A stretch of 64,000 bases of DNA from positions 3,286,001 to 3,350,000 of the forward strand of contig NZ_LT671418.1 in the NCBI RefSeq assembly GCF_900130075.1, given 5' to 3'. Shown here piece after piece: positions 9,100 to 18,013 of this stretch. Numbering within the stretch: position 1 is the stretch's first letter; every line of letters begins with the position of its first letter. This stretch comes from Herminiimonas arsenitoxidans. GTDB taxonomy: Bacteria; Pseudomonadota; Gammaproteobacteria; Burkholderiales; Burkholderiaceae_D. Position numbers and translations under genes: made by a program. The notes under the pieces were generated by a model. It saw only the letters and a program-made list of their open reading frames with translations. It had not been told where the DNA came from and searched no databases.

Positions 9100-9813
9100 T
9101 CAGCCTGGAGGTGTAATCGTATTAGGCGCGATGGTATTGGCTGGTTCGGTAAATTTTTCGAGGCAATAACCGAGGCCGCGCACGGTGGCGATACGCAGAC
9201 CGCCGATTTCAATCTTCTTGCGCAAACGATGGACGTAGACTTCGATTGCGTTATTGCTGACCTCTTCGCTCCATTCGCACAGATGATCGACTAGCTGTTC
9301 TTTCGATACGAGACGGCCGCTACGTTGCAGCAACACTTCAAGCAAGCCGAGTTCGCGCGCAGACAAGTCCAGCATTTGTTCGTTGATGTAGGCGATACGA
9401 CCAACCTGATCGTAGGAGAGTGGCCCGTGTTTGATGACAGTTGGGCCACCACCGGCACCGCGTCGGGTAAGCGCGCGTACGCGTGCTTCCAGTTCGGACA
9501 GCGCAAATGGTTTGGCCATGAAATCATCGGCACCCAGATCCAGTCCTTTAACGCGCTGCTCTATTGAGTCACCGGCAGTCAGGATCAAGACCGGCAAGCG
9601 AGAATTGCGTGCGCGCAAGCGTTGCAGCACTTCGAGCCCTGACATTTTGGGCAAGCCCAGATCAAGTATCAGCAAGTCGAAGTCTTGTGTAGACAAGACG
9701 GAATCAGCCTCCTGGCCATTTTTAACGCAATCGGTCGCATAACCGGACTGACGCAGTGAACGCGTCAAACCGTCAGCAAGAACACTATCGTCTTCAGCAA
9801 GCAGGATTCGCAT
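9100..9813 (-). CDS. OmpR-family response regulator paired with the symporter kinase
   Basis: This is a 237-residue two-domain regulator. The receiver has the acidic pair in AEDD, the phospho-acceptor Asp51 (LLILDLGLP) and the conserved Lys in FMAKPFAL. The C-terminal winged helix runs to VRGLGYCLEKF. I chose the ATG at 9813 (MRILLAEDD) because an in-frame extension to 9876 adds only non-conserved residues. The gap to the kinase start is 14 bases. It belongs to the TctD/QseB-like group and probably activates its own operon, including the symporter; no operator was identified. Confidence 0.9.
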   Translation of the reverse strand: MRILLAEDDSVLADGLTRSLRQSGYATDCVKNGQEADSVLSTQDFDLLILDLGLPKMSGLEVLQRLRARNSRLPVLILTAGDSIEQRVKGLDLGADDFMAKPFALSELEARVRALTRRGAGGGPTVIKHGPLSYDQVGRIAYINEQMLDLSARELGLLEVLLQRSGRLVSKEQLVDHLCEWSEEVSNNAIEVYVHRLRKKIEIGGLRIATVRGLGYCLEKFTEPANTIAPNTITPPG

Positions 9814-9923
9814 GGGATGGAGGTAGGAGGAAGTTGGCTCGTAGTCTATTGGGTTTCGCCCAGAGCGGCAAGACAAGTCGGCATCGCTTTTAGGCTTGTT
9901 TCTTATATATACAGAGTAGCTGA

Positions 9924-10592
9924 TTACATGGGTGCTGCGGCAATCATCTTAACTGCTTGCTGCGACAAGGCATCGGCCATTATATTTTTCTCCCGTGGAA
10001 TCCAGGTGAGGGTGACATCCTTGAGTTGGGTAATCAGTTTTTGCGCGCGTTGACGTTGCTCGCTCAAGATCGCTGCGCCACCATTTTTTGTTTGCACATC
10101 GTTAATGATGACTTGGCTGTCGCCATAGATCACGAGCTTGTCTGCGCGTGCATGAATGGCCGCCTCCAGCACGGCAATCAGTGCGAGATATTCGGCCTCG
10201 CTACTGTCGCCTAGGCCGGCGGCGAAGCTGATGTGGCTTGTATTGCCGCTAGGATCCTTGAGTAAGCCGCCTATGCCCATTTTGCCCGGATTGGGATGAC
10301 TGGCACCGTCGAACCAAGCTAGCCAAGCAGTCGGATCGACTTGTCCTACCTCTAGTTTTTTCTGTCTGGCATCTGCCTTGAGCTGTTTGCGAACGGCGAT
10401 TCTGGTCGCCGCATTGGTTTTTTCTTGTTTGCGTATAGCGATCAGGTCGCTGAGTGGTATTTCCCCTGCAACTGCTTTCAATACGACCTGTAAGGCTGCT
10501 TCTTCGGATAGCGCATTGGCTTTTGCCAGACGACGGCCCGCAGCTTTTTCCTTTTTGTAGGCTATTTCAAATAGATCGTCGTACGAATGCAT
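9924..10592 (-). CDS. RNase H-fold protein with a helical N-terminal extension
   Basis: This is a 222-residue protein with an RNase HI-type domain at about residues 89-215. The four catalytic carboxylates are present: Asp95 (WFDGAS), Glu134 (SEAEYLAL), Asp158 (IYGDSQ) and Asp207 (IMADALS). It would cut the RNA strand of RNA-DNA hybrids. The first 85 residues are Lys/Ala/Glu-rich and predicted helical and do not belong to the RNase H fold. The architecture is like the plant-and-bacterial RNase H-like group rather than E. coli RnhA. It is a single gene on the minus strand between the two-component operon and recA. A cellular role apart from hybrid removal is not evident. Confidence 0.8.
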   Translation of the reverse strand: MHSYDDLFEIAYKKEKAAGRRLAKANALSEEAALQVVLKAVAGEIPLSDLIAIRKQEKTNAATRIAVRKQLKADARQKKLEVGQVDPTAWLAWFDGASHPNPGKMGIGGLLKDPSGNTSHISFAAGLGDSSEAEYLALIAVLEAAIHARADKLVIYGDSQVIINDVQTKNGGAAILSEQRQRAQKLITQLKDVTLTWIPREKNIMADALSQQAVKMIAAAPM

Positions 10593-10742
10593 GAGGGCAA
10601 GGAATGATATTGATTGCGTATATCTTACGTTGAAATACTAACTGCACCGGGCAAGTGGCTGTAGAAGTGTGTTGCTGCAAGTCATCAAAAAGTTTCCTTT
10701 TTAGACATTTAAAATAAAATTGCAAGACTTGCTTGCGTAAAG

Positions 10743-10762
10743 CACTGTTTTTTTATACAGTA
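10743..10762 (+). promoter_or_regulatory. LexA (SOS) box of recA
   Basis: The sequence CTGTTTTTTTATACAG (10745-10760) fits the LexA consensus CTG-N10-CAG exactly and is nearly palindromic at its ends. A TTGCTT at 10729-10734 and TTTATA at 10752-10757 form a promoter with 17-base spacing, so bound LexA would cover the -10 region. A CTGTATAAAA half-site occurs again at about 10792. The site is 68 bases upstream of the chosen recA start. Confidence 0.85.
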
Positions 10763-10827
10763 TGGTTTCTGGCTTCAAACACTGTATAAAACCCGTTTCG
10801 TTTCAACCAACAGTCGAAAGAATCTTC

Positions 10828-11931
10828 ATGGACGACAAAAAGAACGCTCCTGGCTCTGATAAGAGTAAAGCACTCGCCGCCGCACTGGCGCAAATCGAAA
10901 AGCAATTCGGTAAAGGCTCGGTGATGCGCATGGAAGACGGCGCTGTCGTCGAGGAAGTGCAGGTTGTTTCCACTGGTTCACTGGGACTGGACATCGCCTT
11001 GGGCGTCGGTGGTTTGCCGCGTGGCCGCGTGGTCGAAATCTACGGTCCGGAATCATCCGGCAAAACTACGCTGACACTGCAAACCATCGCAGAAATGCAA
11101 AAATTGGGCGGCACTTGCGCGTTTATCGATGCAGAACATGCACTGGACGTCACTTACGCACAAAAGCTCGGCATTAATTTATCCGACCTGTTGATCTCGC
11201 AACCAGATACTGGCGAACAAGCGCTGGAAATCTGCGACGCGCTGGTACGCTCGGGTGCGGTTGACTTGATCGTTATCGACTCGGTCGCTGCATTGACGCC
11301 ACGTGCTGAAATCGAAGGCGATATGGGTGATTCGTTGCCGGGTTTGCAAGCACGTCTGATGTCGCAAGCCTTGCGCAAGCTGACAGGCAGCATCAATCGC
11401 ACGAATACACTGGTTATCTTCATTAACCAGATTCGTATGAAAATCGGCGTGATGTTCGGCAATCCAGAAACCACTACCGGCGGTAATGCATTGAAATTCT
11501 ACGCATCCGTGCGTTTGGACATCCGCCGTACCGGCTCGATCAAATCGGGCGACGAAGTGATTGGTAATGAAACCAAGGTCAAAGTCGTTAAAAACAAAAT
11601 CGCACCTCCATTCAAGGAAGCGCATTTCGACATTCTGTATGGCGAAGGCACATCACGTGAAGGTGAAATCCTCGATTTGGGTTCCGATGCCAAAATCGTT
11701 GAAAAGTCGGGTGCCTGGTATAGCTACAACGGCGAACGCATCGGCCAAGGTAAAGACAATGCACGTAACTATTTGAAAGAACGTCCTGAGTTGGCGCGTG
11801 AAATCGAAAACAAAGTGCGTGTCTCCTTGGGTGTGCCAGAACTTGGCGCAATCAAATCCGACGAGCCAGTTGCGAAAAAAGCTGCTGCCAAGGAAAGCAA
11901 AGAAGTCAAAGAACTGAAAGAAGTCGAGTAA
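10828..11931 (+). CDS. recA: Recombinase RecA
   Basis: This is the DNA strand-exchange ATPase that drives homologous recombination and activates LexA self-cleavage in the SOS response. The 367-residue protein starts at MDDKKNAPG. An upstream in-frame ATG at 10762 lies inside the promoter and LexA box, so it was rejected. Walker A is GPESSGKT, Walker B is [12 protein letters not shown], and the L2 loop region contains [16 protein letters not shown]. The C-terminus is a Lys/Glu/Ala tail, as in other betaproteobacteria. recX follows 71 bases later on the same strand, and the two are probably co-transcribed. Confidence 0.99.
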   Translation: MDDKKNAPGSDKSKALAAALAQIEKQFGKGSVMRMEDGAVVEEVQVVSTGSLGLDIALGVGGLPRGRVVEIYGPESSGKTTLTLQTIAEMQKLGGTCAFIDAEHALDVTYAQKLGINLSDLLISQPDTGEQALEICDALVRSGAVDLIVIDSVAALTPRAEIEGDMGDSLPGLQARLMSQALRKLTGSINRTNTLVIFINQIRMKIGVMFGNPETTTGGNALKFYASVRLDIRRTGSIKSGDEVIGNETKVKVVKNKIAPPFKEAHFDILYGEGTSREGEILDLGSDAKIVEKSGAWYSYNGERIGQGKDNARNYLKERPELAREIENKVRVSLGVPELGAIKSDEPVAKKAAAKESKEVKELKEVE

Positions 11932-12002
11932 AGCACAGGCCTGGCCGAGCTGCACTTGATCTAACGAAGAATGTTAACTAGCGCCCGCGCTGACGGACTC
12001 AT

Positions 12003-12458
12003 ATGGCAAAACTGCAAGTGAGTCTGAAAGCGCGGGCGCTTCGTTATTTGTCCGCCCGTGAACATAGCCGACAAGAACTTGGTCGCAAGTTGGCGCGGTA
12101 TGCGCAAGAGGGCGACGACGTCGAAGCCTTGCTCGATACCTTGGAGGCGGCAAAGTTTCTTTCGCAAAGTCGTTTTTCCGAATCCTTGGTACATAGACGC
12201 GCGGCGCGTTTTGGCAACAGCCGGATCATGTCCGAGTTGAAGAGTCACGGCATAGATCCCGATTCATTAACGGATATCAAGGCGAATCTGGAGCTGGACG
12301 AAGTTGCGCGTGCGCGTGCAGTGTGGGAGCGCAAGTTCGGTACTGTGGCGGCCAATGCAGAAGATAGGGCGAAGCAGATGCGTTTTCTGATGCAGCGTGG
12401 ATTTTCTCATCGTGCGATACAGGCTGCGATGCGTGCTGTGGACAAGAGTGAAGACTAA
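12003..12458 (+). CDS. recX: Regulatory protein RecX
   Basis: RecX binds RecA filaments and limits their growth. The product is 151 residues, the usual size, and contains the repeated three-helix pattern: [18 protein letters not shown], then [17 protein letters not shown], and a C-terminal [21 protein letters not shown]. Its position right after recA is the classical arrangement. No separate promoter or terminator is visible in the 71-base gap from recA, so it should share recA's SOS control. Confidence 0.95.
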   Translation: MAKLQVSLKARALRYLSAREHSRQELGRKLARYAQEGDDVEALLDTLEAAKFLSQSRFSESLVHRRAARFGNSRIMSELKSHGIDPDSLTDIKANLELDEVARARAVWERKFGTVAANAEDRAKQMRFLMQRGFSHRAIQAAMRAVDKSED

Positions 12459-12562
12459 CGCTGGCGTTGAATCTTAAAGCAATGGTGGAGCGGATATTAC
12501 GTTTCTATTTGATTTTCTACTTGCCGACGTAAGGTCGACAAGCAGAAAGTCTTCACTGCAGA

Positions 12563-13495
12563 TTAATGATCCATCAACGCTTTGACGTGAACAGTGGTAG
12601 CTGAAGCCAAACCTTCCAAGCTGTAGCCACCCTCCAGAATCGAAACAATGCGACCTTCGCAGGTTTCATCCGCAATCTTCATCAATTCACGTGTGACCCA
12701 ATCGAAATCGTCGTCTTGCAGATTCAAGCCTGCCAGCGGGTCCAGATGATGCGCGTCGAAGCCGGCTGAAATAATGATCAGCTCAGGATTGAATGCGCGA
12801 ATGGCTGGTAACATTTTCGCTGCGGTTTGTTCGCGGAACAATGCAGAATCGCAGCCGCGTGGCAGCGGGACGTTGACGATATTGTGCGAGACACCGGTTT
12901 CTGCTTCCAGTCCTGTACCTGGGTAAAAATGCGACTGATGGCTGGATGCGTAGAACAATTCAGGGCGATCATAAAACGCTGCTTGTGTCCCATTGCCGTG
13001 ATGTACGTCGAAGTCGATGACGGCCACGCGTTCCAGCTTATGTATTTCATAAGCGTAAGCAGCAGCGATTGCGGCTTGATTGTAGATACAGAATCCCATG
13101 GCTTTGCTTGGTTCTGCATGATGACCGCACGGGCGGGTGGCGCAAAATACATTGTGTGCTTCATTGTCCAGCACCAGGTCAACGCCGGCGCAAGCTGCAC
13201 CTACGCAACGCATCACCGCTTCCAATGAACCGGGCGACATCACCGTATCGCCGCCATCCAGCGGCATGTAACCGCGATGCGGCGATGCATCTTCGACATC
13301 TGTCACGAAGTCTTCGGTATGTATTAATAGCACTTGTTCACGTGTGCCCATAGGCGCTTCGCGCCATTCCGCAGCATCGAACTCAGGTACACGCAAGGCG
13401 CGTAACACGGCTTTCAAACGCTCTGGGGATTCAGGATGACTAGGACCTGGTTTGTGCTCTAGGCATGCTTCGTGGGTATAGATAACTGTGGTCAT
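12563..13495 (-). CDS. Histone-deacetylase-family amidohydrolase
   Basis: This is a zinc hydrolase of the HDAC/AcuC/acetylpolyamine amidohydrolase superfamily, about 310 residues. The ATG at 13495 (MTTVIYTH) is the conserved start; a longer in-frame start at 13567 adds unrelated residues. Active-site motifs are GHHAEP (the two His), DFDVHHGNG (zinc Asp and His), GFDAHHLDPLAG (zinc Asp) and EGGY with the catalytic Tyr. Bacterial relatives remove acyl groups from small molecules or lysines; the substrate here is unknown. It stands alone on the minus strand, converging with recX and divergent from the PP2C gene. Confidence 0.9.
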   Translation of the reverse strand: MTTVIYTHEACLEHKPGPSHPESPERLKAVLRALRVPEFDAAEWREAPMGTREQVLLIHTEDFVTDVEDASPHRGYMPLDGGDTVMSPGSLEAVMRCVGAACAGVDLVLDNEAHNVFCATRPCGHHAEPSKAMGFCIYNQAAIAAAYAYEIHKLERVAVIDFDVHHGNGTQAAFYDRPELFYASSHQSHFYPGTGLEAETGVSHNIVNVPLPRGCDSALFREQTAAKMLPAIRAFNPELIIISAGFDAHHLDPLAGLNLQDDDFDWVTRELMKIADETCEGRIVSILEGGYSLEGLASATTVHVKALMDH

Positions 13496-13874
13496 ATTTA
13501 TTATTGAGGCCCGGTATGAGGCATCTTCTCCATTATGAAAGCTTGATTGGAGGGCGCAGTGTGGCAACCCGGCAAGTGAATCTTGATCATTATAAGGGGC
13601 GGCCCCATGCTTGGCGATCGTGTGGATATGTGCAGCGCAAATGCATACGATTTTCTCGATATTTTGTGCGTCCTGCTACGTGTATTTTTTGAGAAAAAGA
13701 GACAAGCAGTCGTGGAAGCTAGGGTTTATGCGAGGAAAGCAGATATGATTTGTATCTAAAATGAAATGTTAGGGACAGGCTGAGGGATAATCTCGCACAT
13801 GATCCTGCTCACTAGAACTAGAAAAATTCCTGTTTCCGACGTCATCTGATACTACAGCTCACCTCCCATCTTCT
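13496..13874. other. Intergenic region between divergent HDAC-like and PP2C genes
   Basis: This 379-base stretch should contain the promoters of two divergent genes. I see no convincing open reading frame, RNA hairpin or recognised operator in it. A short frame at 13504-13692 has no ribosome-binding site and no family resemblance. Confidence 0.6.
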
Positions 13875-14693
13875 ATGACGTCTTCCGTCGTGCTTCAATT
13901 TGCCTCTAAAACCGATACGGGATTGGTGCGTTCGCATAATGAAGATGCGATTGAAGTCAGTGCAGATTACCAAATTGCAGTATTGGCAGATGGCATGGGC
14001 GGTTACAACGCTGGTGAAGTCGCAAGCGGTATTGCCACAGCCATGTTCAGATCGACGTTGGAGCAAAACTTGCAGCAATTGCAGACCAAAGGACGTGCGG
14101 CAAGTAGCAAAACTTTGCAGCGCTTGCTGGTTGAGTCAGTTGCTTCCGCTAACGCGCAAATATTAGAGGTCGCACGTGCCCAACCGCAATTTAGCGGCAT
14201 GGGAACGACCTTGGTTGCCGCGTTATTCCATCACGATAAAGTTGTCTTGGCCCATGTTGGGGATTCCCGCGCGTATCGGTTTCGACAAGGTGTATTGACG
14301 CAACTCACTCGCGATCATTCGCAATTGCAGGAACAGATTGATGCCGGTTTGGTAAGTCCGGAGTGGGCGCGTTTTGCGCCAAACAAGAATTTGATTACGC
14401 GTGCCTTGGGCGTCGCTTCGCAAATCGATGTGGAAGTGAATGATTATTCGATTGAGGCTGGAGATGTTTACCTACTCTGTTCGGATGGTTTGTCCGATAT
14501 GCTTGCAAGTGAGCAGATAAGTGCGATGCTCGAGGATAACGATACAGATCTGGATTTATTATGCAGCTCGCTTGTGCAAGCGGCGAACAATAACGGTGGA
14601 CGCGATAATATTTCAGTGATTTTGGCGAAGATAGAGTCAAGCGCACCTGCGCCATTAGGTTTGTGGAATCGACTTGTCGCCAGATTCAAGTAG
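13875..14693 (+). CDS. PP2C-type Ser/Thr protein phosphatase
   Basis: This is a 272-residue metal-dependent phosphatase of the PPM/Stp1 family that removes phosphate from Ser and Thr of proteins. Signature motifs are RSHNEDA (residues 19-25), VLADGMGGYNAGEVAS with metal-binding Asp39, VGDSRAYRF, the LLCSDGLSD motif and GGRDNISVI with the last metal Asp. It is followed 100 bases later by an FHA-domain gene, so both sides of a phospho-Thr signalling pathway are represented. No Ser/Thr kinase gene is in the window. A pilin gene lies just beyond, which hints at, but does not show, a link to surface functions. Confidence 0.92.
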   Translation: MTSSVVLQFASKTDTGLVRSHNEDAIEVSADYQIAVLADGMGGYNAGEVASGIATAMFRSTLEQNLQQLQTKGRAASSKTLQRLLVESVASANAQILEVARAQPQFSGMGTTLVAALFHHDKVVLAHVGDSRAYRFRQGVLTQLTRDHSQLQEQIDAGLVSPEWARFAPNKNLITRALGVASQIDVEVNDYSIEAGDVYLLCSDGLSDMLASEQISAMLEDNDTDLDLLCSSLVQAANNNGGRDNISVILAKIESSAPAPLGLWNRLVARFK

Positions 14694-14795
14694 TGATTGT
14701 TAGCAGATGGATGTTTGATTAGATTCGTAACGTTGTTGTGCGATTAGTGTGAATTGCATTTCCGTTTGAAGCTGGAAAGGATGTTGGAAGAAAGC

Positions 14796-15458
14796 ATGGC
14801 CACGATTATTTTGGCGAAAGATGATCTGGAGTTACAGACGTTTCCTCTTTCGAAAGAACGCACAACCATTGGACGTAGAACATATAACGACATTGTGATT
14901 GACGCGCCTGGCATCAGTGCAGAGCATGCCGTGATCGTTACCAGTTCCCGAGAATCTCATTTCGAAGACTTGGAAAGTACGAATGGTAGCCAATTCAACG
15001 GTCAGCCGATAAAAAACCATCTGCTGCATGACAGAGACTTGATTGCACTCGCAACGTATACCATTCAATACCGCTCGGAAGAGGTTGTGCCGAGCGTAAC
15101 AACACAGTCTGTTTCTGCCGGTGTGAGTAAAGAAGAATTGGGCGATATGGAGCAGATTACAGTGCCATCACAAAGAGATATGACAGTCACAACGAACAGA
15201 GCTGTAATTAGGATTTTGAGTGGATTCGGCGTAGGAAAGGAAATTGTGCTGACTAAGGCGCTAACGACCATCGGCCGTCCGGGTCTGCACGTCGCGGTAT
15301 TGGCCAGCAGTGAACAAGGCCATAGTCTGACGCATGTTGAAGGTGAGATTTATCCCGTTGTTAATGGTGTTTCGATAGGCGTATTGACTCAGCCATTGGT
15401 GAGCGGCGACCGCATTCGTCTGGCGGACACTGAAATGATGTTTGTGGTTGATGGTTAA
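14796..15458 (+). CDS. FHA-domain protein with a second degenerate FHA-like half
   Basis: This is a cytoplasmic phospho-threonine-binding protein of 220 residues. The first FHA domain has all hallmark residues: GR at 26-27, Ser41, His44 and STNGS at 61-65. A linker follows, and the second half (about residues 140-220) repeats the fold loosely: IGRPGLHV, SLTHVEGE and a final GDRIRLADTEMMF. It lacks the Ser-x-x-His and TNG motifs, so it probably does not bind phosphate. I chose the ATG at 14796 for its GGAAG ribosome-binding site and the family start MATIIL. It probably reads phosphorylation that the upstream phosphatase erases. Confidence 0.85.
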   Translation: MATIILAKDDLELQTFPLSKERTTIGRRTYNDIVIDAPGISAEHAVIVTSSRESHFEDLESTNGSQFNGQPIKNHLLHDRDLIALATYTIQYRSEEVVPSVTTQSVSAGVSKEELGDMEQITVPSQRDMTVTTNRAVIRILSGFGVGKEIVLTKALTTIGRPGLHVAVLASSEQGHSLTHVEGEIYPVVNGVSIGVLTQPLVSGDRIRLADTEMMFVVDG

Positions 15459-15612
15459 GAATAGTCGCATTAGGAGGTTTCGCGCGTTCAGAAATGACGT
15501 TTGTAAGACAAAATTTTCATTCAATGTGACAAAAATTGGCTGCCCTATAACCAAAATTGTTACTTTTAGTTAAATTTCTGTGGAAACCTCCCGTTTTTAG
15601 CCGGATTTGAGC

Positions 15613-15628
15613 TGGCACACCGATTGCT
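15613..15628 (+). promoter_or_regulatory. Sigma-54 promoter of pilA
   Basis: The sequence TGGCACACCGATTGCT fits the RpoN consensus with GG at -24 and GC at -12 spaced by 10 bases. It is 53 bases upstream of the pilin ATG. Sigma-54 control through PilS-PilR is established for pilA in Pseudomonas and relatives. No PilR site was identified and pilSR are not in the window. Confidence 0.88.
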
Positions 15629-15680
15629 GTATGACAAGCAGGGTGGAAAAGCTACCTTTATTCCCAAACAGGAGAAATAA

Positions 15681-16154
15681 ATGAAATCGATGAAGATGAT
15701 GAAAAAAGTACAAAGCGGTTTTACGCTGATCGAATTGATGATCGTAGTGGCGATTATTGGTATTTTGGCGGCGGTGGCGATTCCTCAATATCAAGATTAT
15801 GTTGTACGTTCAAAACTCGCCGCAGCGGTAGCAGGTGTGGAATCGATCAAACTTGCAATGGCTGAAACTTATCAAATGAATGGAACATTTCCAGCCGATG
15901 CAGACTTAACGTCTGCTGGTATCACTGTTGTTCCACCTGTCGGTACGAGCGTAGCTGTGACCGCTCCTAGTAGTGGGGCGCAAGGTGTTATTACAATTAC
16001 GTTCACTACCGCTTTGGGATCATCAGTTCCTGCTAACTCAACTTTAATCTTGACGGCGGCACCAGCTACTGGTGCCAGCGCTATTAGATGGGCAGCAACC
16101 CAAAGTGGTATGGTGGCCAACAGTGCTGCAACTAATTTCGTAGCGAAGCTATAA
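15681..16154 (+). CDS. pilA: Type IV major pilin
   Basis: This is the structural subunit of type IV pili, used for twitching, adhesion and DNA uptake. The 157-residue prepilin has a short basic leader ([13 protein letters not shown]), then the prepilin peptidase site [18 protein letters not shown] with the mature Phe1 and Glu5. The rest is a Thr/Ala/Val-rich globular domain without the C-terminal Cys pair typical of many pilins. A strong AGGAG ribosome-binding site precedes it, a sigma-54 promoter drives it and a strong terminator follows, so it is transcribed alone at high level. The protein ends in Lys-Leu, not in the Ser used by PilO-type glycosylation. Confidence 0.95.
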   Translation: MKSMKMMKKVQSGFTLIELMIVVAIIGILAAVAIPQYQDYVVRSKLAAAVAGVESIKLAMAETYQMNGTFPADADLTSAGITVVPPVGTSVAVTAPSSGAQGVITITFTTALGSSVPANSTLILTAAPATGASAIRWAATQSGMVANSAATNFVAKL

Positions 16155-16173
16155 TTTTTGCTGTATCAGTTTT

Positions 16174-16209
16174 AAAAATGTCCCAGACTTAAAAGTCTGG
16201 GACATTTTT
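16174..16209 (+). terminator. Rho-independent terminator after pilA
   Basis: A near-perfect inverted repeat (TGTCCCAGACTT with AAGTCTGGGACA) flanked by A5 and T5 lies 20 bases after the pilin stop. It separates the highly expressed pilin from the following glycosyltransferase-like gene. Confidence 0.92.
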
Positions 16210-16242
16210 CATATTACGAATGATGAGAGAGCCTAATTCGCG

Positions 16243-17958
16243 ATGCTAATCAAACTCTCTCGTGTCCCCAGCAAACCTACGTTATTTGTATGTTTTGCTT
16301 TCATAGTTCTGTTCGCTAGCATTCTATATTTGCCATTTCTGGGAAATGGATTGGTTTTTGACGACAGTAATTTATACAAAAATCTGTCCGTTTACCAATT
16401 TGCTACTACTCCTTTTGATCTGCGACCTCGGACCTTTCCGTATTTCACCTTAGGCTTTGTGCAGGTCATATATGGCAGTATTGTTATAAGTAGGGGTGTT
16501 AGTCTTTTCCTTCACGTTTGCTGTGCTTTTTTACTTTTTCTTCTTATAAGCCGTTTACTTTCTGTGGCGGTAACGCATTTCCCCCAAGGTAGTAATGATG
16601 TCGAAAGTCGACCATATGCAGTAACAATTACTGCTTTGCTTGTCGCAGTCTGGTTTGCTGTTGACCCTATTGCGGTTTATGGTGCGGCATACCTAGTTCA
16701 ACGGACAATACTTTTTGCGACTCTATTTTCTTTACTGTGTCTTTTGTATTTTTGCAGAGGGCTGGAAAGGAGTAGTTGGCCTGACATGGTCGCCGCCGCG
16801 ATATTTTATTCGTTGGCTGTGTTTTCCAAAGAGCACGCGATCATGCTTTGTATTGCTACCATACCCTTAGTATGGGTGTATCAGAAAAGAGCTGAGTTTG
16901 CGATGGGAAAAATTCCCCTCTTTTTATCTTTATGTATTCCGGCGGGCTTGACGATTTTTTTGCATGCAGGGCACGTTGTTGCTAATAGTTATGAGCCAGA
17001 TGTAAAGATTGTCCTTCCTTCTTTGCACAGTATTTCTTTATTAGGCAGCCAATTGGGGCAGTGGGTAGTTAGCTGTTTGGCACAAATGGGTTTCTTCTTT
17101 GATTATCTGCAATATTGGTATTTCCCTGATGTACGGCGTCTATCTATTGATATGCGTGTTGATTTCGGTGAATTGTGGGCATCATGGTGGTTTTTCCTAA
17201 AGGCATTTTTATTCTTAATAAGTCCACTGATTTGTTTGTTTTTATTTAAGCGACGCGGTATGGCAAGCGTATTTGCCGCTGGTTTTTTGTATTCATGGAT
17301 TGTTTTTTTGACGGAATTGGTTTCAGTGCGATTTCAGGAGCCATTTGTCCTTTATCGTAGTTATATTTGGGCGCCTGGTTATGCGTTGATGCTGGCATCC
17401 ATTCTTTATGTATTTCTGACATCCCGGTTGCGGATCATTGCAGTCATCGCAATTCTTTTTGTATTCGGATTATTGGCAAGAGATCGCCTTTTAAGTTTGG
17501 TCGACGATGGCACAGCATGGAAGGATGCGGCAGCAAAACTTCAGTCAGAAACTGTTAGTGGTAGCGGTAGAATTTTCTACAATCGCGGGAGGCAATATTT
17601 GCGTGAGGAAAATCTTGAAGCAGCTATTTCGGATTTTTCGAATACGATAGTTGAGAATCCAGACGCTTATTATGCGTACTATCATCGCGGTACAGCATAT
17701 TCCTCATTGTTGAAATTTGAGGCAGCGCAAATAGATTTCGATAAAGCGTTGGCTATAAATGATGAATATGGCCCGATTCATTATGCAAAGGGGCTACTTT
17801 ACGAGCGGATTGGTTGTCCTGCTGAGGCAAAGAACTCTTATTCAAATAGTTTAAGGCTGGGTGTGGCGATTGCGCAGTTACGTCTTGATGTAATTACCCA
17901 GAAAGGGTCTTTAGGGAAGTCCTCACAAGAAAGCAATGATCATACGTGTCGTCGTTAG
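16243..17958 (+). CDS. Polytopic GT-C-like membrane protein with C-terminal TPR repeats
   Basis: This is a 571-residue inner-membrane protein. About ten or more hydrophobic helices occupy residues 12-435, and three TPR units lie at about 443-544. The first extracytoplasmic loop has an Asp-Asp pair at residues 40-41 (GLVFDDSNLYKN), the position of the catalytic acidic pair in GT-C glycosyltransferases. GT-C plus TPR is also the layout of TMTC-type O-mannosyltransferases. It directly follows the pilin gene, where pilin glycosyltransferases such as TfpW are often encoded. The DNA is visibly richer in A and T than its neighbours, which suggests acquisition by transfer. Pilin glycosylation is an inference; another lipid-linked sugar transferase role is possible. 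Confidence 0.65.
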   Translation: MLIKLSRVPSKPTLFVCFAFIVLFASILYLPFLGNGLVFDDSNLYKNLSVYQFATTPFDLRPRTFPYFTLGFVQVIYGSIVISRGVSLFLHVCCAFLLFLLISRLLSVAVTHFPQGSNDVESRPYAVTITALLVAVWFAVDPIAVYGAAYLVQRTILFATLFSLLCLLYFCRGLERSSWPDMVAAAIFYSLAVFSKEHAIMLCIATIPLVWVYQKRAEFAMGKIPLFLSLCIPAGLTIFLHAGHVVANSYEPDVKIVLPSLHSISLLGSQLGQWVVSCLAQMGFFFDYLQYWYFPDVRRLSIDMRVDFGELWASWWFFLKAFLFLISPLICLFLFKRRGMASVFAAGFLYSWIVFLTELVSVRFQEPFVLYRSYIWAPGYALMLASILYVFLTSRLRIIAVIAILFVFGLLARDRLLSLVDDGTAWKDAAAKLQSETVSGSGRIFYNRGRQYLREENLEAAISDFSNTIVENPDAYYAYYHRGTAYSSLLKFEAAQIDFDKALAINDEYGPIHYAKGLLYERIGCPAEAKNSYSNSLRLGVAIAQLRLDVITQKGSLGKSSQESNDHTCRR

Positions 17959-18013
17959 TGCAGTTAAGAAGAGTTCATCGGAAATTTTATTTTTTTCAAA
18001 TAGATGTAAAAAA

